From Polytrichum commune (Eukaryota > Streptophyta > Polytrichopsida > Polytrichales > Polytrichaceae): 64,000 nt of DNA. Made by a program: the position numbers and the translations under genes. Position 1 is the first letter of the stretch. Every line of letters begins with the position of its first letter. The stretch spans positions 5,646,501 through 5,710,500 of the forward strand of contig OX485808.1 of NCBI GenBank assembly GCA_950295325.1, in the 5' to 3' direction. The notes beneath the pieces are model-generated. The model worked only from the letters and a program-made list of their open reading frames with translations, had not been told where the DNA came from and ran no database searches. Positions 24,124-36,260 of the stretch are shown here, one piece after another.

Positions 24124-27100
24124 TCGATATTCCTAGTACATATATATCCAGGCTGCCAAAAAACGGGAGGTTAATAAGCGACGCCTTCAGTTGAAATTAA
24201 AAGTTTTGCGTTGGATCATTCAAGTGAGAATTATACCTCCCTATAAGAAGAAACCAGACCAAATTGGTGACCGTGAACAACTTATATGAGTAGCTAGTGC
24301 AAATGCTCCTGATGCAATAGTACTAGTCTGGAGGTCTTGCATATACCAAAAAACAGTCAAGGTTTGTGCGGGAGACGCAGGTGCTCAGGACCGATCTATT
24401 GACCTATAAAAGTAGCTTATGTATACTTCTCATTTCATAAATCTAAGTCACCCTCACTATATTTCAGACATCTAAGAACGTCTTCGACAATCAATGCAAA
24501 ACGACTTCTCCCAATAAAATCAGCTTTCTAGGTTTTTTGGGAGCAATCCTGCAAGCTCATCCCAACTGTAAATTCCAAATGCTGTCCAAATTTTTATTAC
24601 ACGTGCATAGAGGGAGAGACCCCATGTCACCCTCAAAAATTGAATGATTGAGGCTTCAACAAAGTTTCCTTTTTCTCTCTTTCAATAAATGGTGGTGAAG
24701 ACATATGCACATGCATGATCAATCCAAAACAAACCCAAACCAAAAAAAAAAAAAAAAAAAAACCATAAATAAACAAACAAATATGAATTCTCCAAGGGTG
24801 AGACATACTTGGAATTCTACTTGCAATTTGAGCTGCACACTTTACATAAGCAACTGTGTGTCTTATACATGGGGTTTTGGATTCCAAAATGAAGATTTTG
24901 ATGTTAGGGTGCAGATAAGATAGAACAAAAGCAATTCTACCAATTGAGAAGTTACAATGAGGTTCTATTGCTCGGAGAGGTAAGTTAAATAACACTTGAA
25001 GATTTGCACCTTGACATTAATATGAAGGGTGGCCTTCTACTTGACTTTGGTGTCAACCTATAAAGTGGTGCTACCTTCACATGCATTCAAAGGTCTTTGT
25101 TTGACTGATGTCCATGGGCTTCATGGCATCTATCATCTCAATAAAGTATGTGTGCTTGATTGGCCAATATGGTAGAAGCACTATTCCCATGATTTATTTC
25201 GGAAGGTTGAACGTAGATACGAATATTGTTTCAACATCGAATCAAATGTGTGTGAAAGACAAATACATGACTCCAATTTGAAAAGAACCTTTTGAAAATT
25301 ATATGATCTGAAAGTTGAAACAACCCAATGAGCATGTGACACCACTTGCATATTCTAGACTCTTGAGGGTGATGAATTTTGAGACACCTATGTGACTATA
25401 TTAGGTTCCTATGCTTCTCAACTTCAAAAATTTATCAAAAATTTATTATGGGTACACTTTCTAGAGAGTGAAATGAGGTGGACAGTAGTTATGGGTGCTA
25501 GGCCATCATATCTTGATGTTTTGTGTGATGCACCCCAATGGGTGATGATGGAAGGATAGTCGGGCACCTTCATTCTATCTTCGAAGTCAAACGTCATGGA
25601 AACCCCAACACCAATTTCCACTCCCTTGGAGCTAGAAGTTCCCTTTTTAGGTAAGTGAGGTGTTACCAAGGGGAGTTTGAGAGCTGTCAGCCGGTCCTTT
25701 TTGTGGACATACTTTTCAAAGTGAAGAAGTCTTTGGTTCCAAAACCACGACATTATTCTTCACTACTCTACTGTGTACCTATGCTTGTACACATACAATT
25801 CAGTTTTCCCACACATCAAGTTTTCTTTCCTATTTGGATTCCACCATGGAAGTGTGAGGTGATTAGAATGTTGGTAATGCAACATTCAGTACTTGGGCAT
25901 GATTTGAAAGACTTATTGTTTTTCCTTCTTGAAAGCTGATAGGTAATTTATTAGAGCTCAAACTTCGACCACGTGGCATCCCTCATGGGCTTCAATCATC
26001 ACCTTCCATAATGAATCTGCGATAAGATACCAGACACTCTAAACTAATCCTGATTGTTGGACAATCTAGAGAATTTGTGTGACTCAACTTGGGTTAGAAC
26101 ACATCCAAATAGTGACATTCCACTCATAGGTGGTTCATGGATCTTCAGATGAAAAATCAGTTTATTTCTAAGCTAGCTTCCCAGATTTAAACTGCCAATA
26201 AAACCTCAAAGAAACTTTTGTTCACAAAGTATTAAATACGTACAATGTCAAGAAATAGGTGGAGGTGACCATCAATGGTTGCATACTTTTATTCTTATCC
26301 GCACCCTCACATTGATGTTAGGTGGAGCTTGAGTAGCCGGCTAACAAACAAACTCAAAATTCAAGCTAAGATTTTCCAAGAAAATGGAACCTGAGCATCA
26401 ATTTGCATGGGAGACTGCCTATGGTTCTGACATATCTATACCCTTGGCTTCGAGTTTGGGAATAGACCTATGATAGCAAAACTTTAGGGACAAAATAGTC
26501 GTTGCGGCAGCTGGGGACAATGATGAAAATTCTCCCCTACAAATGGCTTCCCATAGGAATCTCAAGATAGAGCACAAAAAGTTGAGTGATGAGCTTGGTC
26601 AATGTCAAACACTTTTGCATTTAAGAGGTATGTATGAAGATTCTTAAGCTACGCCGCAAGAACAGACATAGCTCCCAAATGTAAAGTGGAAATGGCCCAC
26701 CTAGACCACTTGAATTGGAAAGTAGACTTTGAAACAGCTATTCAAAGAGTCTGTAACCATTTCCAATCTTGGAGTCCATGGCAAGTACTGGTTGGTATGC
26801 ACTGGCATATGGACTGCAAAGAAAAAAAACATTATGAAATTAGAAATGTGAACGGAACACATGCTTATACACCAAAAACAATGAAAATAACACTCGATAA
26901 ATCTAAGCCAAGTTAAGGTTGACCTGCAGTAGATGGATTCTTTTCTTTCTGCACCCACTTCGCATATGATATGAAACACACAATTACTGCAAAATGATTA
27001 GTAAATCCAAATTGTGCCCATAGCCATCTCTCCATACTTTTTGGAGCTCATATGATTATCCTATTCATTATCAAAGTGAAGATTCTCATGCCCATTTAGT

Positions 27101-27720
27101 GGTCATATAGGTCCCCCCACTCATGTTGACTCTTGAGCCTAGAATGGTTATCATATTTTGAGCACGTAGTCCAATCTCATTTAAACATATTTCTTTTGGG
27201 TGCCAGTTCTTGGATCCACACCAAACCACGTACCACTCAAACATAGGTGTCCAGATTATTGTTGTGTTTGATTTAGGCATGCTTACCTTATGATGTTCAT
27301 GATAAAAGGATGTCGATATCCTCGTGGCATAAACACATCCTCATCCATTAGAGTGCATCAACTTAACCCTTAAATGTCCAAGGGGCCCAGACTGGACCTC
27401 CCTATGCACAACGTGTATTTGAGCTACAACCTTCCATTTTAAGCTGATTGTGTCAAAAGTGATCCTATCTAGAATGAACTTGTTCTTCAAGTGCACTTTT
27501 CGAATTAGTTGAATACCTTAAATTTATTGAAGATTTAATTTCAGATACAGAGCCTGAATACCATTGGATACAAATACATTCTTTGTATTTTGATCATCAA
27601 TGACACATATGATGAAGTTTTGGGGGAAGGTGCCAATAATACATTATGAACTTACTCGTAATGCAGAAACTGTAACCATTTCAGATGTGTCTGTTTCAGA
27701 AGTTAGACCATCCTTTGTAG
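24124..27720. other. Intergenic region without recognisable gene
   Basis: Upstream of the LRR gene and downstream of the pseudouridine synthase gene. A run of about 20 A lies near 24742-24763. Open frames at 25424-25753 (minus), 25655-25939 (plus) and 26686-26916 (plus) carry no motif I recognise. A reversed MITE lies at 26985-27290. Confidence 0.5.
26985..27290 (-). mobile_element. MITE, AAGGTAGA family, reversed copy
   Basis: On the minus strand it reads TAAGGTAAGCATGCCTAAAT, then GGACACCTATGTTTGAGTGG, then ACTACGTGCTCAAAATATGA and GGGGGACCTATATGACCAC, as in the plus-strand copies. The far end (near 26985) is worn. Confidence 0.65.
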
Positions 27721-27725
27721 AATCT

Positions 27726-30700
27726 TCATGGGACTTGTCGCAGCAGACGCCAAGTAGCTTCAAAATCTTCAGGTGGGGCACACTCAAAATCAAGCTCCTT
27801 TTGTGTCCAGGGGTGCAGGAACCTGTCACAACCAACTCCTACTGTTAATAGAACAAGCCTGTAGAGCCTCCATCATGCTCATAAAGTGATCTACATACAT
27901 AATTTCAACAGAAGCAAATGAGAGGAAATATTCAAATCTTCAGAAGCTATGACTGAAAATCACCACAAGAACCTAAATACTTTGAATCCATGTGAGCAAA
28001 GACCATTGTCCAGGTGTTGATAAGAGTTGTGGTGGATATAAAAGAGTCCTCCAGTTGTACCAAAGTAGGCAGGCCAATTCTGTTACTTACCTTAATCGGA
28101 CACCTAATTTGAGTGTTGTGTGTTTGTGTGTGGATCTATGTATGGACACCAAAAAGACATATTTAAAAGAGCTTGGACTCTGTGCTTAAAACTTGTTAAC
28201 TGATCTAGGTTCAATAGTCAACATCATTGGGGGGGGGGACCTTTTTGATCATTGAAGAAGAAAGAGAATTCTACTTTGGTAATAAATAAGATATTCATAT
28301 GAGCTCTGAAAATTATGAGGAAAATGACTAAAGTTTTAATTTGGATTTGTAAATCATCTCCTACTAACCGTGTGTTTAACATCCTAGGGGAAGTGGGTGG
28401 AACTCTAGAGTGTAAAACGTGTCCATTTTAGGCCCACTTACGTTAGTCAGATAGATATTACACCAATACAGAAAGAAGAAGTTAGCATTTGAGAAATGAG
28501 GTTGGCTCCACATACCCAAGAGTGATGGCATGAAGACAGGGGCGCTGTAAACCTGCAATGACATGGCGCAAGGTTCCCTGACTTGCTGGCAAAGCCTTTG
28601 GTAAGAGCTGGCTTAACGCAGCCCCTTTGGTGCCCCCATATGTCTCATCTCCCAACAGTGGATAGCCAAGGTGCTGCGCATGCACCCGTATCTGTACCTC
28701 CCAAAATATTCAGTGATTGCTCCCTTCAAAACTACACTAGCACCCATCAGCAACCCCAATACTCCTCTCTTCTAAATCAAACACAAATCCTAAGGTGATG
28801 TGATTTTATACAACTTATACAAGATAAATACTAAGTAATTATTAGTGGTCACCTGATGGGTGCGTCCAGTCTCCAGTCGCCACTCTACGAGTGCGGATCC
28901 ACCATTAGCTAAGACTTCAATCACCCGAAACCTGCCCAAACCAACTACAGATAGTAAATCAATAGATGACTTTAAAGATTGCTTTTCCAAATGGTACCAA
29001 AATCAAACCAAAGCTGTGATAGAGAGATTCCCATTTGCAGTGAAATATTTTAGTAGCCTTTCATACACTGATCTTTTATCATTTTATGCTCGCTCTTACT
29101 CTAAGGTCAGTCACCTCTTCCCTCTCCTTTCCTTTGCTTCTATAATGGAGTTCAAAATCTTGAACCTCTCTGAGAGTATAGTAGAATAAGAGGTAAATTC
29201 AAAGTGATTGCAAAAACATTATAGCAGAATGTAAAAAAAGGTAGAATAATATAAAAGACCTTCAAGTAAGTTATTATTTGGTTTATGATGCACACAAGCA
29301 TTTGTTGACTTCGCCATTGTCAGAACAAAGTATTCCTGTTTGAACTGTTTTATACTCAAAATAAAATCAACAACTGACCTGTATCTGTGAGTCAGTAAAG
29401 ATGTTCTTGTTTCAATACTATTGAAAAGAGTGATAATGATGTAAGTGATGGTTTCCCCAGACACAAAAGTTTTCTTAGAATTCGTGACAAAACAAGGTAG
29501 ACTTAGAGGACACTTGTACCTGCTTGCAGCAGCCCGAGCTCTAGAGGTGGCCGTTCCATTTGGAATAGCTGCCATACGCTTCCGATCCCGCGGATCCCGA
29601 CCAATGGGAATTTCAATACGACCGGATGTCAAAGAGGGAACCCCGCAGGTGAGGCTAACATATGAACGGCGCACACTACGGGCCTTGAATTGGTCACACA
29701 AGTGTGCATGTGTATGTTCATCCTGCAACAAAAAGGAAACAAGAAAACATCTGACAACTTAATACAGGAGAGTCACATACCGACAAGATAGCACAATGAT
29801 CATGTGAGAAAATCACCTTAATTTCAAGCAAGTAGTTGATTCTTAGATGTCTTTATCCTGATAAGAAAAAGAGGTACTCTTCAAATTTGCGATTATGGAA
29901 GAGTTCACTGGTCATGCCAATTATTGAAACAAGTTTGGTATATTCTGCATCCTAACAATTTTGTAATGAAATATTGTCATGGGTGATTAAAATTTGGATG
30001 AAAAATCACTAAGTGATACTAATTGCACCATTATAGATCTATGTTGCCCTAAAATTGTATAGAAGGAATGACAAATAATATTAAGTTTATATTTAGTGTT
30101 GGTGACACTACATGGCGGTTTACAATTAGTATTGAGCAAGACAAATAGAATTGGTGACACTACATACAATATCTAGTGGAGTCATCATCAACCCAAAATT
30201 ATTGTCTTGCAATAACTGAGTGACACTTGGTGCTACATGACAAGTTATGAAGAGCACTCTCATTGACATGACACACCAATCTTAATGGCACACTAAATCA
30301 GACATTTAGTGTAACAAGTGAACAAGTAGTGAATACAGAAGGGGTCACAAGGACAGCACCTTTGCAACGACAAGAAGACCACTGGTGCCTTTATCAAGAC
30401 GGTGCACAATGCCAGGCCTGATTACAGGAGCTGGACCTGACCATGTGGTCAGAATTCCACCCGCAACATCTTCGTCAGCATCCTCATCAGCAATATCTTC
30501 AGACTCATCCAGAGGAGTTTCAAGGGCTGTTGCTGTGGCCAAACCAGCATACTTCATGGCCGGAAGCCCACAGTGATATAGGAGAGCATTCACCAGTGTC
30601 CCTTCAGAATGACCAGGAGCTGGGTGAACCACCTGTGGGTACACATGCTTACCAAAATTTAGAATCATCTCTGTTAAGCTTAGAACCTCGTTAACATCAC

Positions 30701-33469
30701 TGATGTGCATGATGGATTGTTGCTTGATGTAAGGCCACAAATCATTCTTAAGCATGTGAGAGGATATTCTCTTTCTAATCTAGGTTCACGAACAAATTTT
30801 CAAAAATCAGGTACATGCATGAATGCCGAGCATAATTGCCAAGTGACAGTAAGCTCTCATTAGTCGACACCTCCTTCATTGTTGCCTATCTTTGGACAGA
30901 AAGCCTTCTTCCATCTACCAAGATTCGATTGAAGAGGTGTGTAATACCCCAAAAAAATCATTCTTTGGTTATCCAGGTAACCTAAGAATGAATCCATTTG
31001 CATAGGAATAGGCTACTTCAGAATGTTATGCATAATTGCAAGCTTCAAGAATAACAATTTCACTTTGTTGCGACAGAGAAGACAGACCATGTGAGCTGGT
31101 TTGTTGATGACCAGCACGTGCTCATCCTCGTAAACAACGTCCAGTGGGATATCTTCTGGCTTTGCATCTAACTGTGGCCTTCCCGCAACCTCGCACTCCA
31201 CCAGGTCCCCCTGTCTTACTACATATGATCCCTACATAATGCCAAACAATGGAACCTAAGTATATAACAAAAACTCCTATCAATAATGCAGAAGATAAAC
31301 AGTATTCCTCAAACTAATATTGATTAAGCTGCAAATCAAATATCAGCATCCATCAGTGAATCAGGACATCCGAGACTGTCTAGTGTACGCCTAATCACTT
31401 TAAGGTAGAGGGTGCTGAAACTGTCACTTGAAGCGCAGAGTAAAGCTATTATTTCTAGATTGATAAAATATTAAGTGTTTATTGTTAGCAAATGAAAGGG
31501 GGTTCCAACGCACTAAAGTGGGCATTTTTAATTTCATATACAAAACTTATAAGGATTCAAGTTTTTTTCTGTAGAGTAGCCAAAATCATTAAGGGGGCCT
31601 GATGTTGAGGTGATGGACATTCTCAGAATCAATATATACTTATTTTGCGAGATTTTAGGGCATTGGTTTTGGGTGGGATGTTGGTCTTAGCACTGTCTAC
31701 CTTACAAGTTATGAAGGGATAAATTATGATCCCTACATGCCAACCAATGGAACCGGAATTGCCAACAAACACTTCTATAAATAATGCAGAAGATAATTTT
31801 TATTCCTCAAACTGATATAGTTTCAGCTGCAAACGATATATCAGCATCCTTCAATGAATCATGACATTTGACACTGTCTAGTGTTCACTAGTCACTTACA
31901 AGCTATGCCAATAATTATACATAGATCTACACAATGTCCAGGAATCGATAAGGTAGATGTGCCTAATTCCAACAAGACAACAATCTGGACACCTATATTT
32001 GAGTGACATGTGGTTAGGTGCCAATCTGAGAACGGACACCAAAAAGACATGTGTTCAAAAGAGATTGAACTGTGTGCTCAAAATATGCTAGCTATTCTAG
32101 GCTCAATAGTCAACATAATTGGGGGACCTATAAGACCACTTAATGGGCTCGAGATCAGTTGACCCACATCCCCCAATGTGATGGAAAACTACTGACCTTG
32201 GTCATAGGCTGGCCGTTTACAAGTGTTAATCCCTGCTTGATGTTGCTCTGAACACGTGCCCTGCTGACAAGTGGCAGTTGTCCTGCCAACCATGCATCGA
32301 GCCGAGTCTTTCCCATCCCTTCCGGCACTGTTGCCTTGAACACCAGGTTCCCTGCCCCATTAACCTGAGCACCAACATTTGAAGGAATGACTGATGGGCA
32401 TCTCAAAATGCGCTTAATGTTTGAGTCAGTGTTGACACATACCCTTCAGGGTTTAATCTCTTTTCAGTGCTAACTCAACTTTTAGCTCATGATTCATTCA
32501 ACATTGATTCAACTCATGATTCACCTCATAGACCTAAACCCTAAACTGAAGAAACGAAAAGTTAAAAAATTGCAACCCTATCTTTGGTCAGGATTGATTC
32601 AACGTCAATGTAGTTTGATTTGATTGAATCAATGTGAACTCGGTGTTAATATGAATATTTAGAGGTTTGTGATGGTCTACTCTAAAACAAACTTCTCAGA
32701 AAACCCCATTGCTTATCAAAAGCTCAATTCAAGCAACTTGCTACATGAATGATTGCTGAAGGAACAGATCAACCTTTGAGACTGCTGGTCACCTGTCTCA
32801 CAATTCTCTGAAACAACATCTCAAAATGAAAGTGACCAGCATTTGATGTTGAGTTAGTGGTGAGACGTGCCATCATTCGGGTTTTAATCTCTTGTCAGTG
32901 TTAACTCCACACTTAGCTAATGCTTCATTCAACATTGATTCAACACATAATCCAAACTTTCTCAGTCTTACAATTATGGTATGGAAACAAACTATTAAAA
33001 ATTGCAACCCTATGATTAGTAGGCATTAATTTCATGTTCATGTAGTTTGATATCATTGCATCAATGTGAACCTCCGTGTTGATATGCGCATTTGATGGTT
33101 TGTTATACAACACCGCGTTCAGCACCTTTGATAACCTTCTAAACAAAGTGGGTCTCAATTCCAAGAAGAATCATGTGGACAGCCTGGGAAAGCTTTGCAA
33201 CCTACTCTCACTTGATCTCAAAATAAAACATGGCCGAGAAACTTTACAAGGTTCCAAGTAGTACCTACCTCTTGGGAGCTTGTTGCATCGCTTGTAGCAA
33301 AAGCATTTGATGCAGAACTGCGTGCCTGAAAGGTTTTGAGGAGGCGATGGGGATGAGCATTGGAGCGGAGAGGAACAAAACAAGGGGCAGGACGAGGTCG
33401 GTGTAGAAAAATTGCACGCACCCACAACGGCGGACTTTGCACCTCGCAGAGGTGCAAGAGCTTGAGCAT
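27726..33469 (-). CDS. RluA/RluD-family pseudouridine synthase, chloroplast type, 8 exons
   Basis: Converts specific uridines of RNA (probably plastid rRNA) to pseudouridine. Exons: 33469-33269, 32364-32197, 31231-31088, 30632-30360, 29722-29520, 28931-28853, 28691-28516, 27822-27726. All junctions are GT..AG and the phases sum to exactly 447 codons (446 residues). The ATG at 33469 opens a basic, Ser/Pro/His-rich N-terminus consistent with a transit peptide. Exon 2 holds the S4 RNA-binding domain (KTRLDAWLAGQLPLVSRARV). Exons 3-4 give VINKPAHMVVHPAPG and the catalytic motif GIVHRLDKGTSG with nucleophile Asp about 251. An acidic insert (DESEDIADEDADEDV) precedes it, as in Arabidopsis chloroplast RNA pseudouridine synthase 2. 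Later motifs: RMAAIPNGT, EWRLETGRTHQIRVHAQHLG, LLGDETYGG, FECAPPEDF. The protein ends at TGA 27728-27726. Confidence 0.94.
28085..28443 (+). mobile_element. MITE, AAGGTAGA family, copy in the last synthase intron
   Basis: Shares GTGTGTGGATCTATG, ACACCAAAAAGACATATTTA, a G-run variant of GGGGACCTATATGACC, GAGCTCTGAAAATTATGAGG and GTGTCCATTTTAGGCCCAC. The element occupies the intron between exons 28691-28516 and 27822-27726 and ends about 70 bp from the donor side. Confidence 0.7.
29961..30315. mobile_element. MITE, CACTAAATA family, right part plus terminal palindrome
   Basis: 29961-30183 repeats the right half of the 1530-1910 element (AATGAAATATTGTCATGG, GATGAAAAATCACT, TACAATTAGTATTGAGCAAG). 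A further CACTAAATCAGACATTTAGTG lies at 30290-30311, so this may be a nested or rearranged copy. It sits in the intron between synthase exons 30632-30360 and 29722-29520. Confidence 0.6.
31237..31890. repeat. Intron segment present twice (31237-31395 and 31725-31890)
   Basis: Both segments share GATCCCTACAT, CCAATGGAACC (AACAATGGAACC in copy 1), AATAATGCAGAAGATAA, TATTCCTCAAACT, TATCAGCATCC and GACACTGTCTAGTGT (GAGACTGTCTAGTGT in copy 1), in the same order and orientation about 490 bp apart. An intron-local direct duplication. Confidence 0.65.
31949..32155 (+). mobile_element. MITE, AAGGTAGA family, right-truncated copy
   Basis: Clean left end AAGGTAGATGTGCCTAATTC and interior GGACACCTATATTTGAGTG, ACCAAAAAGACATGTG, AATAGTCAACATAATTGG. 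It breaks off near 32155, about 40 bp from the donor of synthase exon 2. Confidence 0.7.
32410..33110. repeat. Direct repeat pair with an inverted third copy at 36890-36975
   Basis: 32410-32660 and 32840-33090 share GTTTTAATCTCTT.TCAGTG, CATTCAACATTGATTCAAC, ATTGCAACCCTAT and TAGTTTGAT, then ATCAATGTGAAC. An inverted relative occurs at about 36890-36975 (CACATTGATTCAATCACATC, AAACTACATCAATATTGA). Copies 1 and 2 lie in intron 1 of the synthase gene, and the third lies in the last part of the transporter gene. A dispersed repeat family with no coding capacity. Confidence 0.55.
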
Positions 33470-33494
33470 TATATATTTCAGATTATCTTATCTC

Positions 33495-34160
33495 GAACTT
33501 GAAAGAATCCTCCTCTTCTGTCTTCTTGTTCCTAAACACCCCTAAACATTAAACCCTGAAACCTGCAATAGGCAAGGTACATTCTGCCCACCTTCAAACC
33601 CTGCGACTTGAACCTCTTCAGAGCCAGAATTCGAAACTCTACAGAGCTCGACCATGATACTACAATCGCAATTATGTTATCTCATGTCTAGCTGGAAGGA
33701 ACTCTCCTGTTTTGTCTCCTTCACTGCCTTCTTCTTCCTAAGCACCCATTAACCCTACACCCTGCAGCAGGCAAACCACATCCTGACCACTTTCAAGACC
33801 CTGCGACTTCAACCTCTTCAGGGCGACAATTTTCACCGAGAATTAGAGATTCTATAGGGCGAGTGTGTTATTGTGCTAAAGATGATGACGACGTTTTGGA
33901 ATCCTCCTCTTCTGTCTCCTCCTATATCTTCTTAAACACCCTTAAACCCCAAACCCCAAACCCTAAACCCTGCACTAGGCAAGGCACATTCTGGCAACCT
34001 TCAAACCCTGCGACTTGAATCTCTTTAGAGTGAGCATTCTCAGTGAGATCTTGAGATTCTGTGGCACAAGATGATGACGACTTTGTGGTGATATTTTGGA
34101 AATTGTTGGGAAAGGAATGAAATGCAGTTGAAAATCCAAGCAGCACGGAACAAACAGGTC
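33495..34160. repeat. Triplicated block of about 205 bp upstream of the synthase gene
   Basis: Three direct copies in a row start around 33500, 33690 and 33895. Each has a CTCCTCTTCTGTCT-like string, an AAACACCCTTAAACC-like string, an ACCCTGCACTAGGCAAGGCA-like string and CCCTGCGACTTGAACCTCTT. The block starts about 30 bp upstream of the ATG at 33469, so it is the likely promoter and 5' leader. Copy 3 holds AAACCCTAAACCC, a telo-box-like motif common in promoters of plant translation-related genes. Confidence 0.7.
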
Positions 34161-34526
34161 GCCCAAAAGTGCGTAATGATTTTTAGGCCTTGAATCTGCT
34201 AGGAAAGAAAGGACATTGCAAGACTGGGATCACCCAAGCTGCGGATGTGGTTAGCAAAACTGTAAGTCAGACTAATAAGTTAGATTTGTTTTTGAAAACT
34301 GGAGTAATATCAAATTTTTATTCAGGCTCTGCAAACCTCAGTAACTTTATTTTATTGGCTCTGGCCATACTAGGCCCAAAGAGACTGCTGTATCCATGTA
34401 TGAATTGTAAGTAATGCAATTTATGTGTGTGACTTGCAATAAATGGCACATTGGAACTTCGAAGGGTTGAAAATGGTGTAACTTACTGTAAACTGCATCT
34501 GCAAAGGGTTGAAATTGTGAACTGCA

Positions 34527-34678
34527 TGAGTGCACTAAATACGATATTTAGGGTTATGTGGTATTTTATGTCACTATGGAATTTTTCAGATGACACTTCT
34601 TATGAATAAGTGAACAAATATTGTCATGGATGATGGACGAGTTTATCCACTGGCTGAAACCCTTCCTTCTCTTGTGGT
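34527..34678. mobile_element. MITE fragment, CACTAAATA family, left part, cut by a LINE
   Basis: Matches the left 150 bp of the 1530-1910 element (CACTAAATACGATATTTAGG, TATGTCACTATGG, GATGACACTTCTTATGAATA, GATGGACGAGTTTATCCA). Similarity stops just where the LINE sequence begins, so the LINE probably inserted into, or truncated, this MITE. Confidence 0.65.
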
Positions 34679-34689
34679 TGGAGCTCATT

Positions 34690-36140
34690 AACAAAGGATT
34701 CACCTACGGCTCAACATTTACCGCAAGGGCATCCAATGTGTAGATGATGTATGGTGTAGTGAACATCGGAATTTTCTTACGTGGGAGAGAGCACAAGAGA
34801 ACTTTAACCTCATGCTGACGGAGGCCGGAGATTGGACCATGATCACAGATAAAATCTTTGGACAATGGCGACACTTATTGGACGTACACTCGGACACCAC
34901 CCACCTTGGACAATGGATTGGATTGTACATTGACAGAGGGGAGGACCCTGCCTTGGCCTTGCAATGCGTGACCGAGTTTTCTCCCCCTTGCATGCAATTG
35001 CATCACCTTTCTATGCCCCTCCCAGTGCAATGCTTTACGGTTGGCACCCATTCCCAATGCCTTAGGGAAAGGGAAAACCTGACCAAGGACATGATTGGTT
35101 TTCTCCACGAGGTGAAATTTATTCATACTACCAAAGGCCTGAAAAAGGAAGGCGAAAAGGAAGAAATCATTTTCTTCTATGGTAAAACAGCCACTCTTGG
35201 CTGAGACCCGGATCATTGGTGGTGGGTAGATGGATGTTGCTTTTTTAACTATACGTAACCACTAAGTCCTATAGAGACTTTATTATCAATGGGATCCCAG
35301 GAAGCAATCGCACAGCGCATAAATGACAGGGCTATATCCCGAGAAACTACAAATTATATTGGTCCTAGGTATGGGATTTGCTTCAGTCTGGCAAAGAAGT
35401 CACTTTCATGTGGTCTATATGGCATAAGGCAGTGGCAGTCTATGAATGGAGGGCTCGCTTGCGCCGGCCTCTATCTCCAAACAATGTCCCTTTTGCCTCC
35501 CGAACACAAGCGAATCAATCAAACATAATTTTTGGGACTGCATTCAAGCTAGGAGGGCATGAAGATGGGCCATGTTTGTCATGCATGAACTTTGTGGGGG
35601 GCAACTTTGATAGTTTTAATTGGAAACAAGCTTTGTTTGGGGAAAGGATTCTTAAGAAATTCAGTAAAAAAATCACAATTTGACCCTTTCTACGTGGTAT
35701 TACGCTTTGGACCATTTTGGATTGAGTGCAACGACAACGTGTTCAATCATGAACAATAGCATGAATCTAAGGTCAAATATAGGATCTGGGATGAGCTGCT
35801 CATCTATGCCAAGGTGTGTGGAAACGGGTGATCAAGCAAATTAAGATCAATAGCTTCTCCATTGTGGCCATGCTCCAAGGTTTTGACCAAACATGGGGTG
35901 CTTGGAAGGTCCTATGTAGGAGGAACACTTTATATATTGCATGGAATTGGAAGCGGTTCATACATACCCTCCCCACCAACCCTCTCCAACAGACGCCAAT
36001 TATTTTGGCCCTTTTTTGGTTAATAAGGTGTAGATGCATGGCAAAATGCAAAGACAAATTTAAACAAGCAAAGCAACTCACGCTACATATGTACAAGTGC
36101 CCATTGTAATCTTTTTCATTTTTCATTTTAATGTCGGTAT
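34690..36140 (+). mobile_element. LINE 3' end, copy A (5'-truncated, with stops)
   Basis: Homologous throughout to copy B at 40030-41596. Translated pieces carry the C-terminal features of plant LINE ORF2: WSIWHKAVAVYEWRARL, a Cys/His region, MNFVGGN, NWKQALFGERILKKFSKKI and NWKRFIHTLP before the terminus. The reverse-transcriptase core is missing, so it is a typical 5'-truncated copy. Stop codons and frame changes interrupt it. The final open part (35816-36109) runs to its own stop, then 3' untranslated sequence follows up to about 36140, close to the stop of the transporter gene on the other strand. Confidence 0.75.
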
Positions 36141-36260
36141 GATACACTTATTTTCTATCACCTTTTTGTGTAAATGATGTCATGGAGCTAGGGGTGACCT
36201 CTTCTCCATGCTCTATAATGGGATAGGCTATGCAACTTATGTTTTAAACGCTTGCATGAT

